Source of the DNA: Paeniglutamicibacter sulfureus
Lineage (GTDB): Bacteria > Actinomycetota > Actinomycetes > Actinomycetales > Micrococcaceae
NCBI RefSeq assembly: GCF_030512175.1
Contig: NZ_JAULBL010000001.1
Location: 372,001 to 436,000, forward strand
Direction: 5' to 3'
Length of the DNA stretch: 64,000 bases
The position numbers were made by a program, and so were the translations under genes. The notes beneath the pieces are model-generated. The model searched no databases. It saw only the letters and a program-made list of their open reading frames with translations, and had not been told where the DNA came from. Below are positions 25,839 through 35,119 of the stretch, piece by piece (positions within the stretch are counted from its first letter, which is position 1; every line of letters begins with the position of its first letter).

Positions 25839-27183
25839 GGGTCAGGTCCTGGGTCATGTTCTCGATGATTTGGTCGTGTTCGCTCTGGGAGGGGTCGCCC
25901 GGGGTGAATTTCAGGCGTTCGATGTGGGTGCCCAGCACGCGTTCGACGCGCAAGGTGCCCTCGGGGAGGGTCACTTCGTCGCCGAGTTCGGGGATCCGGT
26001 CCAGTTGGTCGGTGACGAAGCCTGCGAGGGTGTCATACTCCTCGCCGTCCGGGACGTTGATCCCGGTGCGGTCCAGCAATTCGTCGGGCCGCAATGAGGC
26101 ATCGAAGGTCACGGATCGTCCGGTTTTCACGACGCCGACACGGACCTTGTCGTGTTCGTCCTCGAGTTCCCCTACGATCTCCTCGACGAGGTCTTCGAGG
26201 GTGACGATTCCGGCAGTGCCGCCGTGTTCGTCGGAGACGATGGCAACCTGCAGGCCCTGCTGGCGGAGCAGTCCCAGGAGCGATTCAACGCCCATGGACT
26301 CGGGGATGCGCAACGGTGCATGCATCAGGTCGGTGGCGAGCAGTGTCGCGCGTTGCTCCATGGGAAGGGCAAAGGCCTGTTTGACGTGCAGCACGCCCAG
26401 GATCTCGTCGCGGTCCCGGCCAATCACCGGGAATCGGGAGAACCCGGTCGCGATGGCCAGGGCGATGATGTCCTCGGCGTGGTGCTCCGCATCCACCGCG
26501 ACCATGCGCACCCGCGGGGTCATGACATCGGCGGCACTGTGTTCGGAGAAACGCAGCGTGCGGTGCAGCAGCGTGGCGTGGTCCTGGTCAAGGACCCCCT
26601 CCAGTGCCGATCGGCGCACCAGCGAACTGAGCTCCTCGGCACTGCGCGCCCCGGAGAGTTCTTCCTTGGGCTCGATGCCGAAGGAGCGGATGATCCCGTT
26701 GGCAGTGTTGTTGAACAGCAGGATCACCGGCTTGAAGACGGTGGTGAACAAGGCCTGGAAGGGCACAACGATCTTGGCGGTGGCCAGCGGCAGGGCGAGG
26801 GCGAAGTTCTTGGGGACCAGTTCGCCGATGATCATGGAGAAGACGGTGGCGAGGAAGATGCCGATCACCGCTCCGATGCCCGGCACGATCGCTTCAGGAA
26901 CCCCGGCGCCCAGCAGTGGCCCACGCAGCAGGGAGCTGATAGCCGGTTCGAAGGTGTAACCGGTGAGCAGCGTGGTCAAGGTGATGCCCAGTTGGGCGCT
27001 GGAGAGGTGGGTGGAGGTGATCTTCAGGGCCTTGATGGTGGGGCCCAGGCGTTTTTCACCGCGCGCGGCGCGGGCTTCAAGGTCGTTGCGGTCCAGGTTG
27101 ACCAGCGCGAATTCGGAGGCAACGAACAAGCCGGTGCCCACGGTGAGGACCAGGCCAATGCCGATCATGATCCATTCATACAT
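25831..27183 (-). CDS. CNNM/CorC-type membrane protein, long form (DUF21, CBS pair, CorC_HlyC)
   Basis: 450 residues: DUF21 domain with FVASEFALVNLDRNDLEARAA, SSAQLGITLTTLLTGY and IIGELVPKNFALALP; a CBS pair (GFSRFPVIGRDRDEILGVLHVK, GGTAGIVTLEDLVEEIVGE); and a C-terminal CorC_HlyC domain (DRTGINVPDGEEYDTLAGFV, VERVLGTHIERLKF). It is the first gene of a two-gene unit with the short form. Role in divalent metal transport is inferred from the family. The 257 bp upstream (27184-27440) hold no gene. Confidence 0.9.
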   Translation of the reverse strand: MYEWIMIGIGLVLTVGTGLFVASEFALVNLDRNDLEARAARGEKRLGPTIKALKITSTHLSSAQLGITLTTLLTGYTFEPAISSLLRGPLLGAGVPEAIVPGIGAVIGIFLATVFSMIIGELVPKNFALALPLATAKIVVPFQALFTTVFKPVILLFNNTANGIIRSFGIEPKEELSGARSAEELSSLVRRSALEGVLDQDHATLLHRTLRFSEHSAADVMTPRVRMVAVDAEHHAEDIIALAIATGFSRFPVIGRDRDEILGVLHVKQAFALPMEQRATLLATDLMHAPLRIPESMGVESLLGLLRQQGLQVAIVSDEHGGTAGIVTLEDLVEEIVGELEDEHDKVRVGVVKTGRSVTFDASLRPDELLDRTGINVPDGEEYDTLAGFVTDQLDRIPELGDEVTLPEGTLRVERVLGTHIERLKFTPGDPSQSEHDQIIENMTQDLTHE

Positions 27184-27440
27184 TGGGGCGCCCCTCTCCG
27201 GTGGGTGTCGGAATCAATCCGGCAGACGTGGAGAAGGGCCAGGGCATGTGGGAAGGGGGGTCATCCATAGTGGAACAAACTCTATACGAATTAGGTGCGA
27301 GGTTTCTGAGCACCCCCGCTCGTCGCGGCAGCAACGAGCTGTCGCCGGCGTCGGCAATCCCAGACGGAATGAATCAACGGACTGGCTGCCTTGAATCCAG
27401 CACCACCGGTGAAAGCATAGGCGAGACATTGGTTAGGCGC

Positions 27441-28493
27441 CTATCCCCGACTGGACGTAGCATCCCGGACCTCACCAACCAGTTCCTCCAAGACATCCTC
27501 GAGCGCCACGACACAAATGCCACTGACCGGATTCGAAGTTCCCTCAATGAGTGCCAGATGGGCGTTGAGTTTCTGCATTTCCTGCATCACCGGGCGCAGC
27601 TTCGCATCTCGTGGAACCGAAACCAAGGGGCGGATCGAACCCGGGGGAAGCGTTTCGTGGCGATGCTCTGCGGACATGGAGAGGATGTCCTTGACATGTA
27701 CGTACCCCACCAGCAATCCGTCATCGCCTTGTACCGGAAAGCGCGAGAAGCCGGTTTCCACGCACAGCTTTTCCAGCTCGGTGACGGTGGCGGAACAGGA
27801 AACGGTTCGTAGCTGATCCGCGGGAATGGCTACATCGGCCGCGGTCAAGCTCTCGAAATCCAGGGCGCCGGTAAGCAGCGCAATTTCGTCCTCATCCAAC
27901 AATCCTTCCCTGCCGGATTCGGCGATGAACCCACGGACCTCCTCGGAGGTGAACGCAGAGGCTACTTCGTCGCGGGGTTGGGCCTTGAAAGCCCAGCGCA
28001 CCACCAGGTTGGCGCTGTGGTTCATGGTCCAGATCACCGGACGGAAGACCATAACGAACACCCTCAGCGCCGGGCCAAGGATGAGCGCCGAGGGGACCGG
28101 ACGGACGATTGCCATGTTTTTGGGCACCATTTCCCCCAGCACCATGTGCAGGAAGGTCACTATCAGCAGGGCCAACAGCAATGCGACCGGGTGTATGAGC
28201 TCCACCGGCACACCTACAGAGGTCAGCGGACCTTCGATGGCTGGGGCTATCGCGGGTTCACCGACGGCGCCGATCAACAGGGAACACGCGGTGATGCCCA
28301 GTTGGGTGGCGGCCAGCGAGGTGGAGACGTCTTCCATTCCCTTGAGCGCCCAGCGGGCGGCCCAGGCGCCGGTGGCGGCCTTCGGTTCGATCTGGTCGCG
28401 GCGGGCCGAGACCATGGCGAACTCGGCACCCACGAAGAAGGCATTGCCAGCCAGCAGCAGGGCCAGGAGCAAGAGCGCGGTTCCCTCGATCAC
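27441..28493 (-). CDS. CNNM/CorC-type membrane protein, second short form
   Basis: 350 residues, the same plan as the short form at 24.8-25.8 kb: DUF21 domain (NAFFVGAEFAMVSARRDQIEPKA, ATQLGITACSL, LGEMVPKNMAIV) and CBS pair (GFSRFPVQGDDGLLVGYVHVKD, LEDVLEELVGEVRD), with no CorC_HlyC domain. The parallel ends (VGEVQDSTSASS and VGEVRDATSSRG) point to a duplication. It overlaps the upstream long form by 4 nt (ATGA). Confidence 0.88.
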   Translation of the reverse strand: MIEGTALLLLALLLAGNAFFVGAEFAMVSARRDQIEPKAATGAWAARWALKGMEDVSTSLAATQLGITACSLLIGAVGEPAIAPAIEGPLTSVGVPVELIHPVALLLALLIVTFLHMVLGEMVPKNMAIVRPVPSALILGPALRVFVMVFRPVIWTMNHSANLVVRWAFKAQPRDEVASAFTSEEVRGFIAESGREGLLDEDEIALLTGALDFESLTAADVAIPADQLRTVSCSATVTELEKLCVETGFSRFPVQGDDGLLVGYVHVKDILSMSAEHRHETLPPGSIRPLVSVPRDAKLRPVMQEMQKLNAHLALIEGTSNPVSGICVVALEDVLEELVGEVRDATSSRG

Positions 28494-29881
28494 CGGCGCT
28501 CACCTTTGTCCCCGTGCCCGCCAACACCATCAGGGGTGCGGCCCGGGGATCGGCGGGCAATGATCCGGTCCACCCGGTGCCCGTCCATCTTCAGCACCAC
28601 CAGGGAAACCTCGATGGGTGTGGGCAGGCCGTTTTCGTCAAGGTTCACCCGGTCGACCGCGTGGAGGGTGATCTTGTCTCTTGTGCCGGGCAGGTGGTCG
28701 AGCTCTTCGGCCATGAGCCCGCCGAGGGTGTCGGATTCCTCGCCCTCGGGTATTTCCAGGGCCATGATGTCACCGAGTTCGTCCGGACGCAGCAATCCGG
28801 AGATCCCGAGGGCACCATCTCGGTAGCGGCGGTAGCGTTGGACCTTGGCGTCCTGCTCGTCATCGATTTCCCCGACGATTTCCTCGATCAGGTCCTCAAG
28901 GGTCACGATGCCTGCGGTCCCGCCATATTCGTCGATGACCACCGCCATCTGGAGCCCCGGCTGGCGCAGCTCGCGCAGCAACGGGTCAAGGGTCATGGAT
29001 TCGGAGACCACCGGTATCGGGACGGTGATCTCCCGGACCAGGCGGGTTGCGCGCTGCTGGTAGGGGACGGCCAGGGCGTGTTTGAAATGGACCGCCCCAA
29101 GGATCTCGTCCACGGTGTCCCCGTGGACAGGGAAGCGCGAGTATCCGCTGGAGGCCGAGAGGTCGATGAGTTCCTGCACGTTGTGCCGACTCAGGAACAT
29201 CACCTGTGGGCGAGGGCGCATGACATCCGAGGCGGTGCGGTCACCGAATTCGATGGAACGGGCCACCAGTTCGGCCGTGCCCGGATCCAGGGTACCTTGC
29301 TGCCCGGAACGAGAGACCACTGCGGCAAGTTCCTGGGGGGTGCGGGCGCTGGCAAGTTCTTCCGCGGGGGTGAATCCCAGGAGTCGCAGGATCCCGTTCG
29401 CCGAGGAGTTCAGGATCTTCACCAACCAACCGAACAGGAACATGAAGATCCTCTGCGGGTGCACCACTAGTTCGGCCACTCGAATCGGTTCGGCGATGGC
29501 CCAGTTCTTGGGCACGAGTTCACCGAACACCATTTGCGTGAACGTGGCGATGATGAAGGCCGCGGTGAGTGCCGTGCCCGTCGCGGTGGCCCGTGGGATG
29601 TCGGCCAGGGCAAACGCCTCGGTGAGCAGGACGCCGAGGGACGGTGCCATGAGGAACCCGGCAACCAAGCTGGTGAGGGTAATGCCCAGCTGCGCACCGG
29701 AGAGATTGGTGGAAGTCTTCTTGAGGGACCGTTCCAGCACAAGGGCGCGTTTGTTACCGGATTCCCCGGCCGCACGCACGGTGTTTCGGTTGACGGTGAG
29801 AAAAGCGAACTCGACGGCCACAAACAACGCATTGGCCAGAATGAGAAGAACAAATACCCCCAGCAGTATCCAGGCGCTCAC
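28490..29881 (-). CDS. CNNM/CorC-type membrane protein, second long form
   Basis: 463 residues: DUF21 domain (ANALFVAVEFAFLTVNRNTV, GAQLGITLTSLVAGF, VFGELVPKNWAIAEP), CBS pair (GYSRFPVHGDTVDEILGAVHFK, GGTAGIVTLEDLIEEIVGEI) and CorC_HlyC domain (GDIMALEIPEGEESDTLGGL). It heads the second long-short pair. Four such genes in about 5 kb is notable. Family role is divalent cation export or homeostasis; the substrate is not visible from sequence. Confidence 0.9.
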   Translation of the reverse strand: MSAWILLGVFVLLILANALFVAVEFAFLTVNRNTVRAAGESGNKRALVLERSLKKTSTNLSGAQLGITLTSLVAGFLMAPSLGVLLTEAFALADIPRATATGTALTAAFIIATFTQMVFGELVPKNWAIAEPIRVAELVVHPQRIFMFLFGWLVKILNSSANGILRLLGFTPAEELASARTPQELAAVVSRSGQQGTLDPGTAELVARSIEFGDRTASDVMRPRPQVMFLSRHNVQELIDLSASSGYSRFPVHGDTVDEILGAVHFKHALAVPYQQRATRLVREITVPIPVVSESMTLDPLLRELRQPGLQMAVVIDEYGGTAGIVTLEDLIEEIVGEIDDEQDAKVQRYRRYRDGALGISGLLRPDELGDIMALEIPEGEESDTLGGLMAEELDHLPGTRDKITLHAVDRVNLDENGLPTPIEVSLVVLKMDGHRVDRIIARRSPGRTPDGVGGHGDKGERR

Positions 29882-30107
29882 CAGGTTCTCCCACCCCTGG
29901 ACACCGTGCAGCGAAGGCTACTCGGAAGCTCACTGTTCAATCTGCAGGAGGGGAGGCAACGCGACGGTAAGCGCCGGCAGTCGGCACCGGCCATCTGTCC
30001 TCGAGGTTGCTCTGTCCGGGGGACGAAGGACCTACCTTCGAGGACATCACAACCCAGGCGGTCATGGGCAGCGGAGCTCCTCTGGGTGGCCGGGGTCATG
30101 TCGCGAA

Positions 30108-30956
30108 CTATTCAGGGGCTCTGTTGGGCACCACGAGCATTGGCAAAGAAATATGCTGCAACAACGCTTGACTGACCGACCCGTGCATCCACCCGGACAG
30201 GCCGCCGAAACCCCGGGTCCCGACAACGAGGAGGACCGCGTCCCCGGCGGCGTGAGCGATCTCGGGGACCGGCTTGCCTGCCACGTAATGGAGGCTGATT
30301 TCCAGCCCGATAAACCGCTCCTTGGTGTGGGTCAGAAGCTCGGTCAGGGAAGAACCATAGGATTCCTCATGTTCGGTGGCAGCAACGGTCACCACGCTCA
30401 GGGAAAGACCATCGCGCTGCGCAAGACCCGCTGCGGTGTGGAGCAGGCTCATCGCCCCGGGCCCGGGTTCGACCGCAACGACGACGCGTCCCACGGATAG
30501 AGCATGCCCGTTCTCCGTACCTTGGCCGGACGGGCGGGACTCCCAGCCATGGGGAATGACGGCCGTGGGACTATGCGCGTGTGCGGCCAGTGCAGAGGAG
30601 ACACTGCCCAGCCGGGCGCCGATTGCCGAGTGGTGTCTTCGTCCAACCACAGTTAAGCCCGCGTCGTTCGAAAGCTTCACCAAGACTTCGTTGGCGCGTC
30701 CCGGGAGCGCGATGCCCTGCGACGAGACGCCTAGGCGGCGGGCCTCGGTTTCCAAGCCTTGAAAGAGTCGTTCCGCATCACGATGGGCGGTTTGCAAGTA
30801 CGCTGAGTCAATCGACGGATCTGCAATCGTGGGACTCGGAAAGACGTTGGCGAACCATACGGGCCATTGTCGGAACCCCGCCTCACGCACGGCCCAAAGG
30901 GCTGCGCCTCGGCTTTCCGGCGAACCATCTACACCAGCGAGAACAACGTTCTCCAT
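30108..30956 (-). CDS. Universal stress protein with two UspA domains
   Basis: 282 residues. Domain 1 (about 1-138) begins NVVLAGVDGSPESRGAALWAV and ends TVVGRRHHSAIGARLGSVSS. Domain 2 (about 152-282) ends VVGTRGFGGLSGWMHGSVSQ, with the intact ATP-binding G-2x-G-9x-GS motif. Tandem Usp proteins are common in actinobacteria under redox or dormancy control. It is encoded 226 bp downstream of the CNNM block on the same strand; a link is not shown. Confidence 0.9.
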   Translation of the reverse strand: MENVVLAGVDGSPESRGAALWAVREAGFRQWPVWFANVFPSPTIADPSIDSAYLQTAHRDAERLFQGLETEARRLGVSSQGIALPGRANEVLVKLSNDAGLTVVGRRHHSAIGARLGSVSSALAAHAHSPTAVIPHGWESRPSGQGTENGHALSVGRVVVAVEPGPGAMSLLHTAAGLAQRDGLSLSVVTVAATEHEESYGSSLTELLTHTKERFIGLEISLHYVAGKPVPEIAHAAGDAVLLVVGTRGFGGLSGWMHGSVSQALLQHISLPMLVVPNRAPE

Positions 30957-31109
30957 GGCTTCATCCTAGTGGAAAACCGCTCAGGATCGTATGCCCCGGA
31001 CCATCATTCATGTCATGTGGACTACTCAGGCCTTGATGTGAGCGGGAACCGCTCGGCAGGTCCGCGAAAGATCGGGGAAATCACTGCGGCCATCCAACGG
31101 CCCGTGCCC

Positions 31110-31499
31110 CTAGACCAGGTCGTCCATCAGCCGGGCGAGGATGTCGTTCATGGCGAGCAGACCGACCAGCTGGCTGCCTTCAACCACGATGAGCCGGCTG
31201 AGTTGGTAACGGCTCATCAGTGCCGCCGCCTGACGCACGGAGAGGTCCTCGTTCACGGCGATGGCCGGTATCGTGGCGGTGTCATAAACGTTGAGAAGAT
31301 CCACGTCCCCTTCTTCGGCGACGACGGTCTGCAGGAGTTCCCGGTAGCTGAGCATCCCATAGGCGTCATGGGCATGCTGCCGCTCCACCACCAAGCTCTT
31401 CACCTGGCGATCCTTCATCAGCGACAGTGCTTCCCGCAGCGTGTTGTACGGGGAAATCGTGACGACATTGGGGACCATGATGTCCTTGACGGTGAGCAT
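31110..31499 (-). CDS. Two-CBS-domain protein (third gene of the DUF1538 unit)
   Basis: 129 residues made only of a CBS pair: MLTVKDIMVPNVVTISPYNTL and KSLVVERQHAHDAYGMLSY, then IPAIAVNEDLSVRQAAALM and LSRLIVVEGSQLVGLLAMND. Such pairs bind adenosine nucleotides and act as energy sensors or gates. The ATG at 31499 has GAGGAGGAAG just upstream, so the longer open frame is not used. It follows the PII-like gene on the same strand by 40 bp and probably regulates the same membrane protein. Confidence 0.85.
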   Translation of the reverse strand: MLTVKDIMVPNVVTISPYNTLREALSLMKDRQVKSLVVERQHAHDAYGMLSYRELLQTVVAEEGDVDLLNVYDTATIPAIAVNEDLSVRQAAALMSRYQLSRLIVVEGSQLVGLLAMNDILARLMDDLV

Positions 31500-31539
31500 G
31501 TTCTTCCTCCTCGTGTGTCGGGCCCGGATGGGCACGGCG

Positions 31540-31890
31540 TCAGTCTTCTCCGCGGCGCAGATGTTCTTCAAAACTTTGCACCTGTTGCGGGTCGATCCCC
31601 GTCAGGTGCTCGATGGGCACAGCGAAGGCCAGACCACGGGAGTCGGTCCCCCGCACCAATATGCCGTGAAGTTCTTTCAGGATGGGTGCTGTCAGGTGTT
31701 TTCCCACGACCATCAGCAACACCGACTGTGTACCTTCAAAGGTCAACCCGAAGAAGGTCTTTCTGGATTCGCCCCCGATGCCCTTGCCCGACAGGATCGT
31801 CACGCCCGTGGCCCCGACTTGCTGGGCATGCCTGATGACCTTGTCTTCCAGTTCCTCCGGGGCGATGACGATGATGGCGGTGAATTTCAT
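31540..31890 (-). CDS. PII-like regulatory protein paired with DUF1538
   Basis: 116 residues with the ferredoxin-like PII fold: FTAIIVIAPEELEDKVIRHAQQVGATGVTIL, then GKGIGGESRKTFFGLTFEG in place of the T-loop, then QSVLLMVVGKHLTAPILKELH. No uridylylation Tyr in the usual GlnB context, so it is not a classical nitrogen GlnB/GlnK. PII-like proteins often sit beside the transporter they gate. Its start overlaps the stop of the DUF1538 gene (ATGA), which supports a shared function. Ligand unknown. Confidence 0.8.
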   Translation of the reverse strand: MKFTAIIVIAPEELEDKVIRHAQQVGATGVTILSGKGIGGESRKTFFGLTFEGTQSVLLMVVGKHLTAPILKELHGILVRGTDSRGLAFAVPIEHLTGIDPQQVQSFEEHLRRGED

Positions 31891-33368
31891 GTCCGTTCCT
31901 TCCTCAGCCGGGGAAATCTCTCCATCACCATGGCATACACCATGACGGCAATGACAGGGAAGATCGAGGCAAATGCGATCAATCCGAACCCGTCAATGAG
32001 TACGTCGCGTCCTTCGACAGCAGCAGCAAGGCCGATGCCCAGAGCGGTGACCAGCGGCACCGTGACTTCCGAGGTCGTCACTCCTCCCAGGTCGAATGCC
32101 AAGCCGATGATATGTCTCGGGGCGAAAAAGACCAGAACAACCGCGACCGCGTAGGCGGCCATGATGAAGTAGTGGAAGGGTCCCCCGGTCAAGATGCGGT
32201 ATACGCCGAAGCCGATCCCCAGCCCTACCCCGACGGCGACAATAACCCGCAAGGTGACCGCGCCGACTTTCCCTGGGGATGCAGCCTGTGCCTGCTCGCC
32301 GATCGCCACCAGCGCGGGCTCGGCCATGGTGGTGGCAAAACCAATCAGGAGCGCAAAGAGCAGGATCATGGCCGGCACCCCCTGGGCGATGAGTTGCTCC
32401 GCCATGAGCGTCCCCAGGGGAAAGAGCCCGATCCGCAGCCCCACGACGAAGGCGTACAGACCCACCAAGACCATGGCGAAGCCGGTGACGACCCGTAGCG
32501 GGTGGGCCAGTCTGCGCCGAAGCACAACCCACTGGAAAAATAGGACCACGGCCACGATGGGCAGCACCTCCCGGATCATGGATGCCAGCCCAAGGATCAT
32601 GCCCACTACCCAGCCCGTCGGATTCTCCGCGGGCTCCGCGACCGGCCCTGCCCCGATATCGCCGAAGCGGAAGACCCAGATCCCGTACAGCTGCACGCCG
32701 ATCATGGGCACCATCACGCTCAGCGCCACCAGGCCGAACCCGTCCGACAGCAGGCTGCGCCCCCTGATCGAGTTGGCCAGTCCCAGTCCGATGGCAGCGA
32801 TCAGCGGGACGCTCACAATGTTGGTGGTCACCCCGCCGGAATCGTACGCTAGGCCGATGATCTCCGCCGGGGCCACATAGGTCAGCGACAGCACCACGGC
32901 GTATCCGGCGATCAACAGCCAATGCACCGGCCAGCCGCGCAGCACGCGCAGGATTCCCACCACCAGGACCAGTCCCACCGAACCGGCAATGACAAAGCGC
33001 AGCGCCAACCCGTTGATCCGCCCGTCGCTGACCAGCTGCGCCTGCTCGGCGATGGCGATCACGGCAGGCTCCGCGACGGAGGCTGCGAATCCGATGGCAA
33101 ATCCGAAGGGCAGCAGCAGTCCCAGTGCCCCGCGCCGGACGAACTGGTTGGCCAGGTTCTTCCCGACCGGGAAGATGCTGAGGTCAAGGCCGAACAGGAA
33201 CAAGGCAATGCCCACCGCCACGATCAACAATCCCGCCACCAGGGTCAGGGGGTCATCGGGCATGGAGCGGAACACCAGCCACTGGAACAAGACCACGACG
33301 GCCACGATGGGCAGCAGGTTCCGCAGCGCCTTCAGGAATTCGCGGGCGAATCGGCCGAGGTGCTCCAT
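31887..33368 (-). CDS. DUF1538 membrane protein, two fused repeats
   Basis: 493 residues with about twelve hydrophobic helices in two homologous halves. Half 1 starts LRNLLPIVAVVVLFQWLVFR and half 2 IREVLPIVAVVLFFQWVVLR. Each half has SIFPVGK/GLFPLGT, IGFAASVAEPAVIAIAEQA or IGFATTMAEPALVAIGEQA, and a GLAYDSGGVTT or GLAFDLGGVTT motif. The repeated AEPA and GGVTT motifs look like pore or substrate elements. DUF1538 proteins are uncharacterised putative transporters. ATG 33368 follows GAGAGG; the first gene of the DUF1538-PII-CBS unit. Confidence 0.85.
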   Translation of the reverse strand: MEHLGRFAREFLKALRNLLPIVAVVVLFQWLVFRSMPDDPLTLVAGLLIVAVGIALFLFGLDLSIFPVGKNLANQFVRRGALGLLLPFGFAIGFAASVAEPAVIAIAEQAQLVSDGRINGLALRFVIAGSVGLVLVVGILRVLRGWPVHWLLIAGYAVVLSLTYVAPAEIIGLAYDSGGVTTNIVSVPLIAAIGLGLANSIRGRSLLSDGFGLVALSVMVPMIGVQLYGIWVFRFGDIGAGPVAEPAENPTGWVVGMILGLASMIREVLPIVAVVLFFQWVVLRRRLAHPLRVVTGFAMVLVGLYAFVVGLRIGLFPLGTLMAEQLIAQGVPAMILLFALLIGFATTMAEPALVAIGEQAQAASPGKVGAVTLRVIVAVGVGLGIGFGVYRILTGGPFHYFIMAAYAVAVVLVFFAPRHIIGLAFDLGGVTTSEVTVPLVTALGIGLAAAVEGRDVLIDGFGLIAFASIFPVIAVMVYAMVMERFPRLRKERT

Positions 33369-33739
33369 CGGGTCCTCTCGCGAAATCGTTCCTGCACATA
33401 CCTTGACCTTCAGTCTGCAGGTCTCACCTGGCAGTGTCCACCACCCGGGAACAGCGGAAAGCACCCGCAATTCACATCCGTACCGCACCTTCTGCCGGGT
33501 GCCCTTGCCTCGGTTCCGGGCGGGTCATGGTGGCCTGCATGCGGGCAGACAGCGGTAAGTTGACCGTAGACGGGTCGAGGGCACTGGTCCCGGTGGACCG
33601 GGGCGACGGCGCGCCGGATCAACAGGACATTGAAGCGCTCTGGCCGGGCTGGCGAAGCAGCCTGCCCGGTTCCAGGACATCGACGGATTCGCCGACGTCG
33701 GAAGGCGGCGTGGCGCACGGGTAATGCCTTCCCCGAAGG
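33369..33739. other. Intergenic region upstream of the DUF1538 unit, no gene seen
   Basis: 371 bp between the rseP stop and the DUF1538 start. A plus-strand open frame (33434-33724) lacks a ribosome binding site and any recognisable domain. The region should carry the promoter of the DUF1538 unit and the end of the dxr-rseP transcript. Confidence 0.35.
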
Positions 33740-35119
33740 TCAGCCGAAGATCGACACCGGCTTGACGATGTCTGCGTAGATCAGCACCGCACCCATCACC
33801 AGCATGCCCACCGCGACCACGTAGGTCAGCGGAAGCATCTTGGCGATGTCCACCGGCCCCGGATCGGGTCGCCTAAAGACCTTGGAGAAGAACCGGCGCA
33901 CCGATTCGAAGAGCGCGCCGACGATGTGCCCGCCATCCAGCGGCAGCAGCGGGATCAGGTTGAAGACGAACAGCGCGATGTTCAGCCCGCCGATCAGCGA
34001 GATCAGGCTGGCTGCCTTGTCGGCCACCCCGATCTGCTCCATGGCGCTGATTTCGCCGGCAATCCGGCCCACGCCCACCACGGAGATCGGTCCGTTCGGA
34101 TCGCGCGGGGTGTCGGAGAACGCGGCCTTGCCCACCGCGGCAACGCGGGCGGGCAGATCGAGCACCACCGCCGCGACACCCGACACCTGCTGTCCCACCG
34201 CAGGAAGGACGGCCGAAACCGGCTGCTGGATGTTTCGCACGTCCGAGCCCATGCCGATGAACCCGACCTCCACGGTCTGCGGGTTACCTGCGGCGTCGGT
34301 GACGAGCTGCCCCTGGTCGTTGATCACCGGGCGTTCGGTCTTGTAGGGGGTGATGGTGGTGGAGTGTTCAACGCCCTCGCGCTCGTAGGTCAGCGGGACG
34401 GACTCGCCGGCATGGCCGCGGATGGCCTGGGTCAGCGCCACCCAGTCGGTGGTGCCCACGGGGGCTCCGTCGAAGGAGGTGACCACGTCGCCCGGGCGCA
34501 GGCCCGCGGCGTAGGCGGGGCCCGGGGCGTCGGAAGGCAGGCAGCCGTTGTTGACCGAGGAGTCGCGGGAGGATTCCTCGCCCAGGGGCACTACGCACTG
34601 GTAGACCTCCTCGACGGTGCTGGTCTGGGAGGGCATGCCGAACCCGACGGTGACGATGCCGATCATGACCACGCCGATGAGCAGGTTCATCACCGGGCCG
34701 CCGAGCATGATGATGATGCGCTTGTAAACCGGCAACTTGTAGAACAGCCGGTTCTCGTCCCCCGGCTGCAGCTGCTCCGCGGCTGCATGCCTGGCCTCGT
34801 CGGCCATCTGCTGGAACATGCCGGTGGAGGACTTGCGCAGGATCGGAGCGTCGGTGGCGCCGACGACCCCCTTGTTCTTGGCCGGCGGGTACATCCCGAT
34901 CATCGCGATGTAGCCACCCAGCGGGATGGCCTTGAACCCGTATTCGGTGTCCCCGCGTTTGAAGGACCACAGCGTCTTGCCGAAGCCGATCATGTACTGG
35001 GGCACGCGCACGCCAAAGCGCTTGGCCGGGACCAAGTGCCCGACCTCGTGCAGGCCGATGGAGAAGGCGATGGCGACGACCATGACCAGGACGCCGAGGA
35101 TGAAAAGGAGGGTGCTCAC
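33740..35119 (-). CDS. rseP: Site-2 intramembrane metalloprotease RseP/Rip1 (M50)
   Basis: It cuts membrane-bound anti-sigma factors or related substrates inside the membrane. 459 residues: zinc motif HEVGH in helix 1 ([19 protein letters not shown]), an interrupted first half, one PDZ domain ([17 protein letters not shown]), and the third zinc ligand motif [13 protein letters not shown]. The GTG start overlaps the dxr stop (GTGA), a conserved dxr-rseP coupling. The long open frame further upstream is the dxr shadow and is not used. Confidence 0.93.
   Translation of the reverse strand: MSTLLFILGVLVMVVAIAFSIGLHEVGHLVPAKRFGVRVPQYMIGFGKTLWSFKRGDTEYGFKAIPLGGYIAMIGMYPPAKNKGVVGATDAPILRKSSTGMFQQMADEARHAAAEQLQPGDENRLFYKLPVYKRIIIMLGGPVMNLLIGVVMIGIVTVGFGMPSQTSTVEEVYQCVVPLGEESSRDSSVNNGCLPSDAPGPAYAAGLRPGDVVTSFDGAPVGTTDWVALTQAIRGHAGESVPLTYEREGVEHSTTITPYKTERPVINDQGQLVTDAAGNPQTVEVGFIGMGSDVRNIQQPVSAVLPAVGQQVSGVAAVVLDLPARVAAVGKAAFSDTPRDPNGPISVVGVGRIAGEISAMEQIGVADKAASLISLIGGLNIALFVFNLIPLLPLDGGHIVGALFESVRRFFSKVFRRPDPGPVDIAKMLPLTYVVAVGMLVMGAVLIYADIVKPVSIFG

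Noticed and set aside
27184-27440. Magnesium riboswitch (M-box) before the CNNM genes
   Set aside because: Family context made it plausible, but I could not identify the conserved core or pairing by eye.
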